6,549 nucleotides of DNA, taken from positions 1-6,549 of the forward strand of contig JAEYYP010000362.1 of assembly GCA_023428425.1 (NCBI GenBank). Reading direction: 5' to 3'. The DNA comes from Pseudomonadota bacterium (GTDB lineage Bacteria; Pseudomonadota; Alphaproteobacteria; Rhizobiales; Devosiaceae). The notes beneath the pieces are model-generated. The model was given only the letters and a program-made list of their open reading frames with translations. It did no database searches and was not told the DNA's origin. Both the position numbers and the translations under genes were made by a program. Below, one piece after another: positions 1-6,167 of this stretch. The stretch's first letter is position 1. The number at the start of each line of letters is the position of its first letter.

Positions 1-15
1 GGGCAGACCTGGATC

Positions 16-30
16 ACCGACGCTGTCGGT
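16..30. other. small hairpin at the window's left edge
   Basis: ACCGAC (16-21) and GTCGGT (25-30) are a perfect 6-bp inverted repeat around a 3-nt loop. There is no T-run, so it is not a clear intrinsic terminator. It could be the tail of a gene lying to the left, or chance. I find no supportable gene in 1-173, which holds only this hairpin and the long palindrome at 41-118. Confidence 0.25.
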
Positions 31-40
31 ACCCCGAGGT

Positions 41-118
41 GTCATCCCTGCGAAAGCGGGGACCCACTTCATCACCTGCGCGGATTTCGAGTTGGGTCCC
101 TGCTTTCCCAGGGATGAC
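41..118. repeat. REP-like long inverted repeat (alphaproteobacterial palindromic element)
   Basis: Two 26-nt arms (41-66 and 93-118) are inverted copies matching at 24 of 26 positions, separated by a 26-nt spacer. The outer ends read GTCATCCCTG and CAGGGATGAC. Each arm also folds alone: the left as CCCTGC-GAAA-GCGGGG with one T-G wobble, the right as TCCCTG-CTTTCC-CAGGGA. A pair of small imperfect palindromes facing each other is the layout of REP/BIME-type dispersed repeats, and from memory GTCATCCC(C/T)GCGAAAGCGGG-like repeats are abundant in many alphaproteobacteria. If transcribed, the whole would form a long stem. Its position 55 bp from a GIY-YIG nuclease remnant may matter, because such nucleases are often seen near palindromes of this type (recollection, not shown here). 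Confidence 0.75.
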
Positions 119-173
119 AGCATTGAGGGTGTCGCGCCGGTAGTGGCCTGTGGCGAGGTGGCGGTGTGCAACG

Positions 174-350
174 CTAGCGGACAGCTGGGCCGGCGGCGAC
201 CAGGCCGGGGTAGAGATCATGCCAGTCGGGGTTGCTGTCGCGAAAAAGTTCGAGCTTCCAGGCGCGCTTCCATTTCTTGATCTTCTTCTCACACCAGATC
301 GCATCGTTGATGTCAGAGTGCTCTCGAACCAGATCAGCGTGGCACCCGGA
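174..350 (-). pseudogene. GIY-YIG endonuclease, C-terminal remnant
   Basis: The minus-strand frame ending at a TAG stop (174-176) encodes REHSDINDAIWCEKKIKKW, then RAWKLELFRDSNPDWHDLYP. This matches the C-terminal half of the small (~90-100 aa) stand-alone GIY-YIG nucleases, which typically read like E-HSDM-AAI-REKQIKKW-R-WK--LIE--NP-W-DLYP. The Glu of the (R)EK-IKKW motif, a probable metal ligand in this fold, is kept, although the usual Arg before it is Cys. The N-terminal half with the GIY and YIG strands and the catalytic Arg is absent: upstream of about position 350 the frame reads unrelated residues, and I see no displaced copy in other frames. The segment around HADLVREHSD also seems to lack the usual LVWYE spacing. 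I call it a dead fragment. The frame stays open to 476, but that extension does not look like the family. Confidence 0.7.
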
Positions 351-428
351 TGTTAGCAGCGATACTGTTTTGGCGTCGGTGAGGGTGCGCGCAATGTCCA
401 TCGGGCAGGTGGCGGAGATTCGAGCGAA

Positions 429-920
429 ATGGCAAAACGTCAGGGTGGAGCGAAGCGGGGCATAAAGCAGAAGCAATTCACCGATCGAAATTACTCACCT
501 CTTGATGCATTGAAAATCCAACGCGGTCGCATTGATTCTCCATTCAGCAAAATAAATGGGATCGCCCATAGCTCTTGGTATTCGACGTACCTACCAAATT
601 CATTGTGGGCCTGTGTTTTATCGTCCTTACTAGACCGAAAGCATTACCTAAGCCTGTTCAGGAAAGTACTGATGACCGCGCACGAACTTGACGATGTGAG
701 GAGGCCCAGGTTTCTCGCTCACTCGTGGCTATCGTCGCTGGAGGACTCTGCATTCGACCAGATTTTTGAGCCTATCTTCGGCGACGACGCCGCTAGGTCG
801 GTGCTTCGCGCTTTAAGGTTAGTAGACGGCCTTCCTGACATCCGCCATTGGGGAAGGCATCTAGGTGTTCAGTCCCGGCATTTGGTGGATTGGATCGATG
901 GTGAATCTTTCGGGCTCTGA
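429..920 (+). CDS. Hypothetical protein, N-terminal fragment cut off by an IS481-type insertion
   Basis: The ATG at 429 opens a 163-codon frame. Residues 1 to about 145 (to 863) are native; the last ~18 residues are read-through into the insertion sequence, so the gene is truncated. I do not recognise the family with confidence. The fragment has a short basic start (MAKRQGGAKRGIKQKQF), then SSWYSTYLPNSLWACVL (residues 48-64), a helical stretch ending LFRKVL, and an acidic region. The pattern 'W-x(4)-LP-x-x-LW' recalls large uncharacterised accessory-genome proteins, but that is memory only. No membrane segment or signal peptide is evident. Base composition differs from the host: 79 of 180 bases are G or C at 481-660 (44%), against about 68% in polA, which points to horizontal acquisition. 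The ribosome-binding site is weak (GGAG at 412-415, 13 nt upstream). If expressed, the product is probably non-functional. Confidence 0.6.
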   Translation: MAKRQGGAKRGIKQKQFTDRNYSPLDALKIQRGRIDSPFSKINGIAHSSWYSTYLPNSLWACVLSSLLDRKHYLSLFRKVLMTAHELDDVRRPRFLAHSWLSSLEDSAFDQIFEPIFGDDAARSVLRALRLVDGLPDIRHWGRHLGVQSRHLVDWIDGESFGL

Positions 921-1826
921 TGTCCAGCATTTGCAGATGAACTCGTATGGTGTGAGGCCTCTGAGGGTCTTGAGGCGCCGGCCGAAGTTGTAGGCGGCAA
1001 CGAAGTCGGCGAGATGCGCCTCGAATTGGCGGTGATCGTCGTAGTGGAAGCGTTTCACCGTCGCCTCCTTGATCGTGCGGTTCATGCGTTCGACCTGCCC
1101 GTTGGTCCAGGGATGCTTCACCTTGGTCAAGCGGTGCTCAATGCCGTTCTCGCGGCAGCGCATGTCGAACATGTGGGTGATGTAGCGGGCCGTCGGGCCG
1201 TCGGCATAACGGGGCGGGAAGGTGAACTGGATGCCGTTGTCGGTGAGAACGGTGTGGATCCGGTACGGCACCGCCTCGATCAGGGCGACCAGAAAGGCCG
1301 AGGCCGAGGTCCGGCCGGTCTTCGTGACGACCTGGACGAAGGCGAATTTGCTCGTGCGATCAATGGCGACATAGAGATACAGCTTGCCCTCGGCGGTCTG
1401 CACCTCGGCGATATCGATATGGAAAAAGCCGATCGGGTAGGACTTGAAACGCCTCTTCGGCTCCTTGTCACCCTCCACCTCCGGCAGCCTGCTGATGCCG
1501 TGACGTTGCAGGCAGCGATGCAGGGATGAGCGCGTCAGGTGTGGGATCGTCGCCTGTAAGGCATAGAGGCAGTCGTCTAGCGGCAGCAGCGTATGCCGGC
1601 GGAAGGCGACGATGATGGCCTCTTCCTCGATCGACAGAACCGTCGATATCGGCTCCCTCGGGCCGGTCGGCAGATCAGCGACCGAGGTTCGCTTTTTCCA
1701 CTTGGCGACCGTCTTCTGGTTGATGCCATAGCGCTTCGCCAGCGCCCTCAGGCTCTCTTGACTATGCTGTATCGCTCGACGGACCGCCGCTGTCGTTGTG
1801 GCGCTCCCATGGTGAACCTGGCCCAT
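861..1826 (-). CDS. IS481-family DDE transposase (intact)
   Basis: This 321-residue transposase catalyses cut and strand transfer at the element ends. An N-terminal helix-turn-helix (about residues 24-46, ESLRALAKRYGINQKTVAKW) should bind the terminal repeats. The RNase H-like integrase core follows, with acidic residues D138 (FHIDIAEV), D196 (VLTDNGIQF) and E246 (HPWTNGQVERMNRT). The 49-residue gap between the second D and the E is longer than the 35 of many DDE enzymes but looks usual for this subgroup. The C-terminus ends PIHQMPGLNT, which I recall as the normal end of this subgroup, so the protein is full length. I chose the ATG at 1826 because AAGGAGG (1831-1837) lies 4 nt upstream; an in-frame GTG at 1841 is possible but overlaps that site. 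The TAG stop (861-863) lies outside the element's repeat, in target DNA. The gene is on the same strand as polA and 64 bp after it. Confidence 0.92.
   Translation of the reverse strand: MGQVHHGSATTTAAVRRAIQHSQESLRALAKRYGINQKTVAKWKKRTSVADLPTGPREPISTVLSIEEEAIIVAFRRHTLLPLDDCLYALQATIPHLTRSSLHRCLQRHGISRLPEVEGDKEPKRRFKSYPIGFFHIDIAEVQTAEGKLYLYVAIDRTSKFAFVQVVTKTGRTSASAFLVALIEAVPYRIHTVLTDNGIQFTFPPRYADGPTARYITHMFDMRCRENGIEHRLTKVKHPWTNGQVERMNRTIKEATVKRFHYDDHRQFEAHLADFVAAYNFGRRLKTLRGLTPYEFICKCWTSEPERFTIDPIHQMPGLNT
864..888 (+). repeat. IS481-type terminal inverted repeat (transposase 3' end)
   Basis: This 25-nt end starts GGTGTTCAGTCCCGG and pairs with the reverse complement of 1860-1884 at 19 of 25 positions. 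It overlaps the last codons of the transposase, and the stop codon falls just outside it in the flanking CTA. Confidence 0.75.
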
Positions 1827-1859
1827 AGTGCCTCCTTCCACTCCTGCGAAAAGACTGCA

Positions 1860-1884
1860 CCATCAAAGCCCGGGATCAAACACC
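1860..1884 (-). repeat. IS481-type terminal inverted repeat (transposase 5' end)
   Basis: Read on the minus strand it starts GGTGTTTGATCCCGG and mirrors 864-888 with six mismatches. It lies 33 bp upstream of the chosen transposase ATG and 6 bp past the end of polA, so it replaces whatever normally followed polA. Confidence 0.75.
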
Positions 1885-1890
1885 CTAACG

Positions 1891-4806
1891 TCAATGCGCC
1901 CCGTCCCAATCCCTGGCCGCATGCGCATCCACCTTGATCGGGACGGACAACTTCACCGCAGGTTCTGACGCCGACTCCATCGTCTTCACGATCACCGGGA
2001 TGATGTCCGCTTCCGCGCCTTCGTCCACTTCGAAGATCAGTTCGTCGTGGACCTGGAGCAGCATCTTCGCGTTGAGCTTTGCCTTCTCCAGCACGCCTTC
2101 CATCCTGATCATCGCCCTCCGGATGATGTCGGCGGCGCTGCCCTGGATGGGGGCGTTGATGCTGGCGCGTTCGACGAAGCTGCGTTCGGCGGGGTGGGAG
2201 GAGTTGGCGTTGGGGAAGTTGACCTTTCGGCCAAAGATGGTTTCGACGTAGCCGTCGGCTTTCACCTTGCGACGCTGCTCGGCCATGTAGTCTTGGATGC
2301 CGGGGAAGCGGGCGAAGTAGGTCTTGATGTACTCGCCGGCTTCGGAGCGCTCGATGCCGAGCTGGTTGGCGAGGCCGAAGGCCGAGATGCCGTAGATGAT
2401 ACCGAAGTTGATGGCCTTGGCGCGGCGGCGGTTTTCGCTCGGCATGCCTTCGACCGGCACGCCGAACATTTCCGACGCCGTCATGGCGTGAATGTCGAGA
2501 CCTTCCTCGAACGCATCCTTGAGCGCCTGGATATCGGCGATATGGGCGAGGACGCGGAGCTCGATCTGCGAATAGTCGGCGCTGATCAGCATCTTGCCCT
2601 TGGGCGCGACGAAGGCGGTGCGGATCTTGCGGCCATCGGCGGTGCGGACCGGGATGTTCTGCAGGTTCGGATCGTTGGACGAGAGGCGGCCGGTGAGGAC
2701 CGAGTGCTGCGAATAGGTGGTGTGGACGCGGCCGGTGCGCGGGTTGATGTAGGCGGGGAGCGCATCGGTGTAGGTGCCCATCAGCTTGGTCAGCTGGCGC
2801 CAGTCGACAATGGTGCGGGCGAGCGGAATGCCCTGCTCGGCGAGGGCTTCGAGCACGTCGGCGCCGGTCGACCAGGCCCCGGTCTTGGTCCTGGTGCCGC
2901 CGGGCAGGCCCATGCGATCGAAGAGGATTTCGCCCAGCTGCTTGGGCGAGCCGAGATTGAAGCTGGAGCCGGCCAGTTCATACGCCTCGGCTTCGAGCGC
3001 GGCGGCGCGCTGGGCGAAATCGCCCGAGAGGCGGGAAAGGATCTGGCGATCGACGGTGATGCCGCGGCCTTCCATGCGGGCCAGGACCGGGGCGAGGGGG
3101 CGCTCGATGGTTTCGTAGAGGGTGGTCATGTTTTCGGCGACGAGGCGCGGATTCAGCACCTTCCACAGGCGGAAGGTGAGGTCTGCGTCCTCGGCGGCGT
3201 ATTTCGCGGCGTCCTCGATCTTCACCTGGGCGAAGGTGATCTGCGACTTGCCGGTGCCCAGCAGGTCCTTGATGGCGATGCCCTTGTGGCCGAGCCAGTG
3301 GTCGCTGAGTTCGCCCATGGTGTTGAACTGCGGGCCATCGGGCGCGTAGCTCATCAGCAGGTTGTCGTCGAAGGAGCGGACCTCGACCTCGTAGCGGCTC
3401 AGGAGGCCAAGGTCGTATTTGACGTTGTGGAAGAGCTTCAGCACGGCGCGGTCGGCGAAGACCGGGCGGAGCATTTTGAGCGCCTCCTCCATGTCCATCT
3501 GGCCCTCGGCGCGGCCGCCGCCGAGCAGGTCGCCGGCGCCATCGGTATGGCCGAGCGGCAGGTAGGCGCCGTTGCCGGGCGCGGTGGAGAACGAGATGCC
3601 GACGAGGTCGGCGGTCTGGTTGTCGAGGCCGGTGGATTCCGTGTCGGTGGCGACTATCCCAGTGGCGTAGATCGCATCGATCCAGCGCTGGAGGTGCGCG
3701 GCGTCTCTTATGATCTCATACTTCGTGGGATCGACCGGGATCGCCTTGATCTTCTCGTGCACTTCGCGGGCGTGGATCACCGGCACGGATTCGGCGGAAC
3801 CATCCTTGGCCTGGCGCGCGGCGCGGGCTTCGGCGCGGGCCGAATTATCGAAGCCGACCGGCTCGGGCGGCTTGGCGGCAAGCTCGGGATCGGCGGGAAA
3901 ATCCTCGGGATTGGCGTCGAGCAGGGTGCCGAGGCGCTTGGCGACCGAGACGAACTCCATGGCGTTGAGGAAGGGGAAGAGCGTGCCCGGCTCGATCGGC
4001 TGGCGGACGAGGTCGCTCAGCGGGGTTTCGACCGGGGCCTCCTGGCTGAGGGTGACGAGCTTTTTCGAAATGCGGGCGAGCTCGGCATTGGTTTCGAGCG
4101 CCTCGCGGCGCTTGGGCTGCTTGATCGACGCCGTGTTGTCGAGCAGGTTTTCTATGGTGCCCCAGGTATTGATCAGCTCGGCCGCGGTCTTGACGCCGAT
4201 GCCGGGAACGCCCGGCACGTTGTCGACGGCGTCGCCGCAGAGCGCCTGGACTTCGATGACCTTTTCTGGCGGCACGCCGAACTTGTCCCTGACCTCGTCG
4301 GGGCCGATCCAGCGCAGGGGAGGTTGCCCAGGGCGGGGGATGGTGTCGAGCAGGCGCACCGTGCCGTCAGGCGTGACGAGCTGCATCAGGTCCTTGTCGG
4401 AGGAAACGATGGTCACCTTGCCGCCAGCCTCGCGGGCGAGGCGGGTATAGGTGGCCATGATGTCGTCGGCCTCGAAGCCCTCCATCTCGATCGACGGCAG
4501 GCCATAGGCGCGGGCCGCCTTGCGGGTGAGCGGGAACTGCGGAACCAGCTCCTCGGGCGCCGGGGGGCGGTGCTGCTTGTACTCAGCGTAGATCTCGTCG
4601 CGGAAGGTTTTCGACGAGTAGTCGAAGATCACCGCCATGTGGGTGGGTGCGTCCTCGCCCTGCAGGTCCTCGGTCAGCTTCCAGATCATGTTGCAGAAGC
4701 CGATGACGCTGCCCACCGGCAGCTTGTCGGATTTGCGCGTCAGCTGCGGCAGCGCATGGAAGGCGCGGAAGATGAAGCCGGAGCCATCGACGAGGACGAG
4801 ATGCAT
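1891..4806 (-). CDS. polA: DNA polymerase I
   Basis: This 971-residue enzyme fills gaps, removes RNA primers from Okazaki fragments and serves excision repair. Residues 1 to ~290 are the 5' nuclease, with D7 (VDGSG), FEADD (111-115), SSDKD (135-139) and CGDAVDN (190-196) followed by the helix-hairpin-helix VPGVPGIGVKTA. A linker of ~80 residues leads to the 3'-5' proofreading domain (~350-560) with D388 and E390 (TDTES), N461/D465 (HNVKYDL) and Y536/D540 (YAAEDAD), all present. The polymerase domain follows with motif A D744 to E749 (DYSQIELR), motif B R793, K797, F801 and Y805 (AKAINFGIIYG), and motif C H920-D921 (QVHDEL). The end, DWDGAH, is typical. The frame stays open upstream to about 6087, antisense to the regulator gene, but homology begins at MHLVLVDGSG, so the ATG at 4806 is the start. 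No strong ribosome-binding site precedes it. The stop lies 6 bp from an insertion sequence. Confidence 0.98.
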   Translation of the reverse strand: MHLVLVDGSGFIFRAFHALPQLTRKSDKLPVGSVIGFCNMIWKLTEDLQGEDAPTHMAVIFDYSSKTFRDEIYAEYKQHRPPAPEELVPQFPLTRKAARAYGLPSIEMEGFEADDIMATYTRLAREAGGKVTIVSSDKDLMQLVTPDGTVRLLDTIPRPGQPPLRWIGPDEVRDKFGVPPEKVIEVQALCGDAVDNVPGVPGIGVKTAAELINTWGTIENLLDNTASIKQPKRREALETNAELARISKKLVTLSQEAPVETPLSDLVRQPIEPGTLFPFLNAMEFVSVAKRLGTLLDANPEDFPADPELAAKPPEPVGFDNSARAEARAARQAKDGSAESVPVIHAREVHEKIKAIPVDPTKYEIIRDAAHLQRWIDAIYATGIVATDTESTGLDNQTADLVGISFSTAPGNGAYLPLGHTDGAGDLLGGGRAEGQMDMEEALKMLRPVFADRAVLKLFHNVKYDLGLLSRYEVEVRSFDDNLLMSYAPDGPQFNTMGELSDHWLGHKGIAIKDLLGTGKSQITFAQVKIEDAAKYAAEDADLTFRLWKVLNPRLVAENMTTLYETIERPLAPVLARMEGRGITVDRQILSRLSGDFAQRAAALEAEAYELAGSSFNLGSPKQLGEILFDRMGLPGGTRTKTGAWSTGADVLEALAEQGIPLARTIVDWRQLTKLMGTYTDALPAYINPRTGRVHTTYSQHSVLTGRLSSNDPNLQNIPVRTADGRKIRTAFVAPKGKMLISADYSQIELRVLAHIADIQALKDAFEEGLDIHAMTASEMFGVPVEGMPSENRRRAKAINFGIIYGISAFGLANQLGIERSEAGEYIKTYFARFPGIQDYMAEQRRKVKADGYVETIFGRKVNFPNANSSHPAERSFVERASINAPIQGSAADIIRRAMIRMEGVLEKAKLNAKMLLQVHDELIFEVDEGAEADIIPVIVKTMESASEPAVKLSVPIKVDAHAARDWDGAH

Positions 4807-4836
4807 GGGTGGTGACTCGGGGGTAAGCGATTCCGG

Positions 4837-4855
4837 AAGGTCGGGGCGCGACCTT
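4837..4855. promoter_or_regulatory. Inverted repeat in the polA/regulator divergent gap, candidate operator
   Basis: AAGGTCG (4837-4843) and CGACCTT (4849-4855) are a perfect 7-bp inverted repeat with a 5-bp spacer, directly beside the 8-bp palindrome TTCCGGAA (4831-4838). It lies 30 bp upstream of the polA start and ~107 bp upstream of the regulator start, in the only spacer between the two divergent genes. It could be a protein-binding dyad or a hairpin in the polA leader. A weak minus-strand -10-like GATAAG overlaps it (complement of 4853-4858), which would suit repression. This is inferred from symmetry and position only. Confidence 0.35.
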
Positions 4856-4881
4856 ATCGGACCGCCGCGCCGGGGTGAACC

Positions 4882-4909
4882 CTGACACGGCTTTCGGCAG
4901 GGATAGAGT
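4882..4909 (+). promoter_or_regulatory. Possible sigma-70-like promoter for the LuxR-type regulator
   Basis: CTGACA (4882-4887) and TAGAGT (4904-4909) are separated by 16 bp and lie ~54 bp before the regulator's ATG. The -35 resembles the alphaproteobacterial CTTGAC/TTGACA type and the -10 is weak. In GC-rich DNA such a pair can arise by chance. Confidence 0.25.
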
Positions 4910-4962
4910 GCTGGACGGGGCGATGCGAAAGGCGGCAGTATCGGTGCGCCTGGGAGACGATG

Positions 4963-6051
4963 ATGGACAGCACGCTGCTCGACCGGATCTACGAGGCGGC
5001 TGCCGTGCCGGAAACCTGGCCTGACGTGCTCGGTCAGCTCGCCGCGCTGATCCACTCGCGTCACATGGCGCTGATGGCGCTCGATGTCGACCGGCGCATT
5101 ACCTACACGGCGACTGAGGCCTATCGGCCGGTGGCTGAACTCTATTCGGCCCGCTCGGATCGCTACGACAATCCGCGGCCCAAGCGGGCCCTGGCGACGG
5201 GGCATGCTGGCTTCCTCAGCGACCTCGAAGTCTCGACCCCGGCCGAACTCGAACGCGACACGATCTATCGCGAGCTGGTGTTCCCGGCCGGGCTCAGGTT
5301 CACCGCCGGCTCGGTCATCCCGGTGCCGACAGGCGATATCCTGGTGTTCGACGTGGCGCGCAACGGCGACCATGGCGCTTTCACCCGCGAGGAAATGGAG
5401 GTACTCGACCAGTACCGGCCGCACCTGGCCCGGTCGGCACTGCTCGCGCATCGGCTGGGGCTGCGGGCCGCAACCGGCGCCACCGAGGCGCTGCAACTGG
5501 TCGGCCTGCCGGGGGCAGCGCTGACCAGCAGCGGCCGGGTTGTGGTGGCCAACCCATTGTTCGAACAACAGGCGCCGCGCGTCTCGATCGGTGCGTTCGA
5601 TCATGCCCAGATCGCCAACCGGCCCGCCAACGAGGCGCTGAAGTCCGCGCTCTTCGCCGCGGGAGATCACGGCGCATCGCGGTCCATTCCGATCCCGGCC
5701 GAGGCCGGGGAGCCGGCGCTGATCGCCCACCTTGTGCCGATCCGGCGCGCCGCGCACGACATCTTCGCGTCCGCCCAGGTCCTGCTGGTGCTGACCGCGG
5801 TGGTGGCGCCCGACGCGCCGCTCACCGAAATGCTGCATGGCCTCTTCGACCTGACCCCGGCCGAGGCCAGGGTGGCACGCGGGCTGGCGGCTGGCATGTC
5901 GGTGGAGGAAATCTCGCTCAGGGGCGCCATCTCGCGCGAGACGGTGCGCACGCAGCTCAAGGGCGTGATGGCCAAGACCGCGACCACGCGGCAGGCCGAT
6001 CTCGTCCGCCTGCTCGCCGGAGCCAGTCCGCTGATGCAGGCGGGCACCTGA
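4963..6051 (+). CDS. LuxR-family (GerE-type helix-turn-helix) transcriptional regulator
   Basis: This is a predicted cytoplasmic DNA-binding regulator of 362 residues. The C-terminus (about 294-352) is a LuxR/GerE-type helix-turn-helix: LFDLTPAEARVARGLAAGMS, then VEEISLRGAISRETVRTQL as the recognition part, then a final helix ending QADLVRLL. The N-terminal ~270 residues are a sensor-like region. It begins LLDRIYEAAAVPETWPDVLG, a start common in alphaproteobacterial regulators of this build. Residues ~176-280 look PAS-like (GLPGAALTSSGRVVVANPLF). There is no autoinducer-binding LuxR domain or receiver domain that I can see, and no membrane segment, so the signal is unknown. ATGs occur at 4960 and 4963; GGGAG (4952-4956) sits 6 nt before the second and only 3 nt before the first, so I chose 4963. 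It is divergent from polA, with no evident functional link. Confidence 0.88.
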   Translation: MDSTLLDRIYEAAAVPETWPDVLGQLAALIHSRHMALMALDVDRRITYTATEAYRPVAELYSARSDRYDNPRPKRALATGHAGFLSDLEVSTPAELERDTIYRELVFPAGLRFTAGSVIPVPTGDILVFDVARNGDHGAFTREEMEVLDQYRPHLARSALLAHRLGLRAATGATEALQLVGLPGAALTSSGRVVVANPLFEQQAPRVSIGAFDHAQIANRPANEALKSALFAAGDHGASRSIPIPAEAGEPALIAHLVPIRRAAHDIFASAQVLLVLTAVVAPDAPLTEMLHGLFDLTPAEARVARGLAAGMSVEEISLRGAISRETVRTQLKGVMAKTATTRQADLVRLLAGASPLMQAGT

Positions 6052-6060
6052 AACGCCCCG

Positions 6061-6099
6061 GGCGTGAGACACGTGTCTCGCCTTCACCCAAACGGGTGA
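6061..6099. promoter_or_regulatory. Two adjacent dyads after the regulator gene
   Basis: A perfect 14-bp palindrome GAGACACGTGTCTC (6066-6079) lies 14 bp after the regulator's stop, with partly complementary flanks (GGCG at 6061-6064 and CGCC at 6079-6082). Five bases on is a second dyad, TCACCC-AAAC-GGGTGA (6084-6099), with a 6-bp stem and 4-nt loop. Neither is followed by a T-run, so a standard intrinsic terminator is not supported. They could end transcription through other means, or the 14-bp palindrome could bind a dimeric regulator upstream of the small gene at 6168. Confidence 0.4.
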
Positions 6100-6133
6100 T
6101 GCATACCGATCCCGTACCGCAGAGAATATCTTC

Positions 6134-6149
6134 GCATCCAGGAGGGTGC
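6134..6149 (+). promoter_or_regulatory. Hairpin overlapping a Shine-Dalgarno-like AGGAGG in the small gene's leader
   Basis: GCATCC (6134-6139) can pair with GGGTGC (6144-6149) around the loop AGGA (6140-6143), with one T-G wobble. The AGGAGG motif (6140-6145) therefore lies in the loop and stem. It is 22 nt from the ATG at 6168, measured from its first base, which is too far for normal use. It may be incidental, or may serve a rare in-frame start such as ATT at 6150. Confidence 0.3.
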
Positions 6150-6167
6150 ATTCGGGGGTACTTGAGT

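Larger units (their letters stand above)
864..1884 (-). mobile_element. Complete IS481-family insertion sequence (~1.02 kb)
   Basis: The element contains one IS481-type transposase gene bounded by imperfect terminal inverted repeats at 864-888 and 1860-1884 that match at 19 of 25 positions. Both begin GGTGTT and share TCCCGG and TTTG blocks. The length of about 1021 bp is normal for the family. CTA lies directly outside both ends (861-863 and 1885-1887). The left flank reads CTAGG and the right CTAAC, which recalls the CTAG target core known for IS481 of Bordetella. Beyond CTA the flanks do not match, so either the duplication is only 3-4 bp, with one changed base in the 4-bp case, or the flanks came from different sites. 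The element sits between a truncated low-GC gene and the polA 3' end. Exact end positions could be off by 1-2 bp. Confidence 0.85.

Noticed and set aside
41..118. CRISPR array or attachment site
   Set aside because: There are only two arms and they are inverted, not direct repeats, with no regular spacers. There is no tRNA or integrase in the window to suggest an attachment site.
14..304. 96-codon minus-strand frame across the palindrome and the GIY-YIG remnant
   Set aside because: It runs through the inverted repeat and overlaps the GIY-YIG-like frame in another phase, with no recognisable features. The segment IPGKAGTQ is simply the translated repeat.
1014..1529. 171-codon plus-strand frame inside the insertion sequence
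   Set aside because: It is antisense to the transposase core, and its residues (His-, Asp- and Leu-rich, no domain) mirror the conserved DDE region on the other strand.
1826..1841. GTG at 1841 as the transposase start
   Set aside because: The AAGGAGG motif lies between this GTG and the ATG at 1826, where it can serve only the ATG, and the family begins at MGQVHHGSAT.
2047..4815. Open plus-strand frame of 922 codons lying antisense to polA
   Set aside because: It has no recognisable domain, is full of Gly, Ala, Asp, Val and Glu runs expected from the complement of GC-rich codons, and covers a fully conserved polA. It is a codon-bias shadow.
4807..6087. In-frame upstream extension of polA by 427 codons, antisense to the regulator gene
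   Set aside because: The extension has no polymerase homology, overlaps a well-supported gene on the other strand, and the polA family begins at MHLVLVDGSG.
6061..6099. Classical Rho-independent terminator for the regulator gene
   Set aside because: Two hairpins are present, but no T-rich stretch follows either on the plus strand, so I listed them as dyads of uncertain role.
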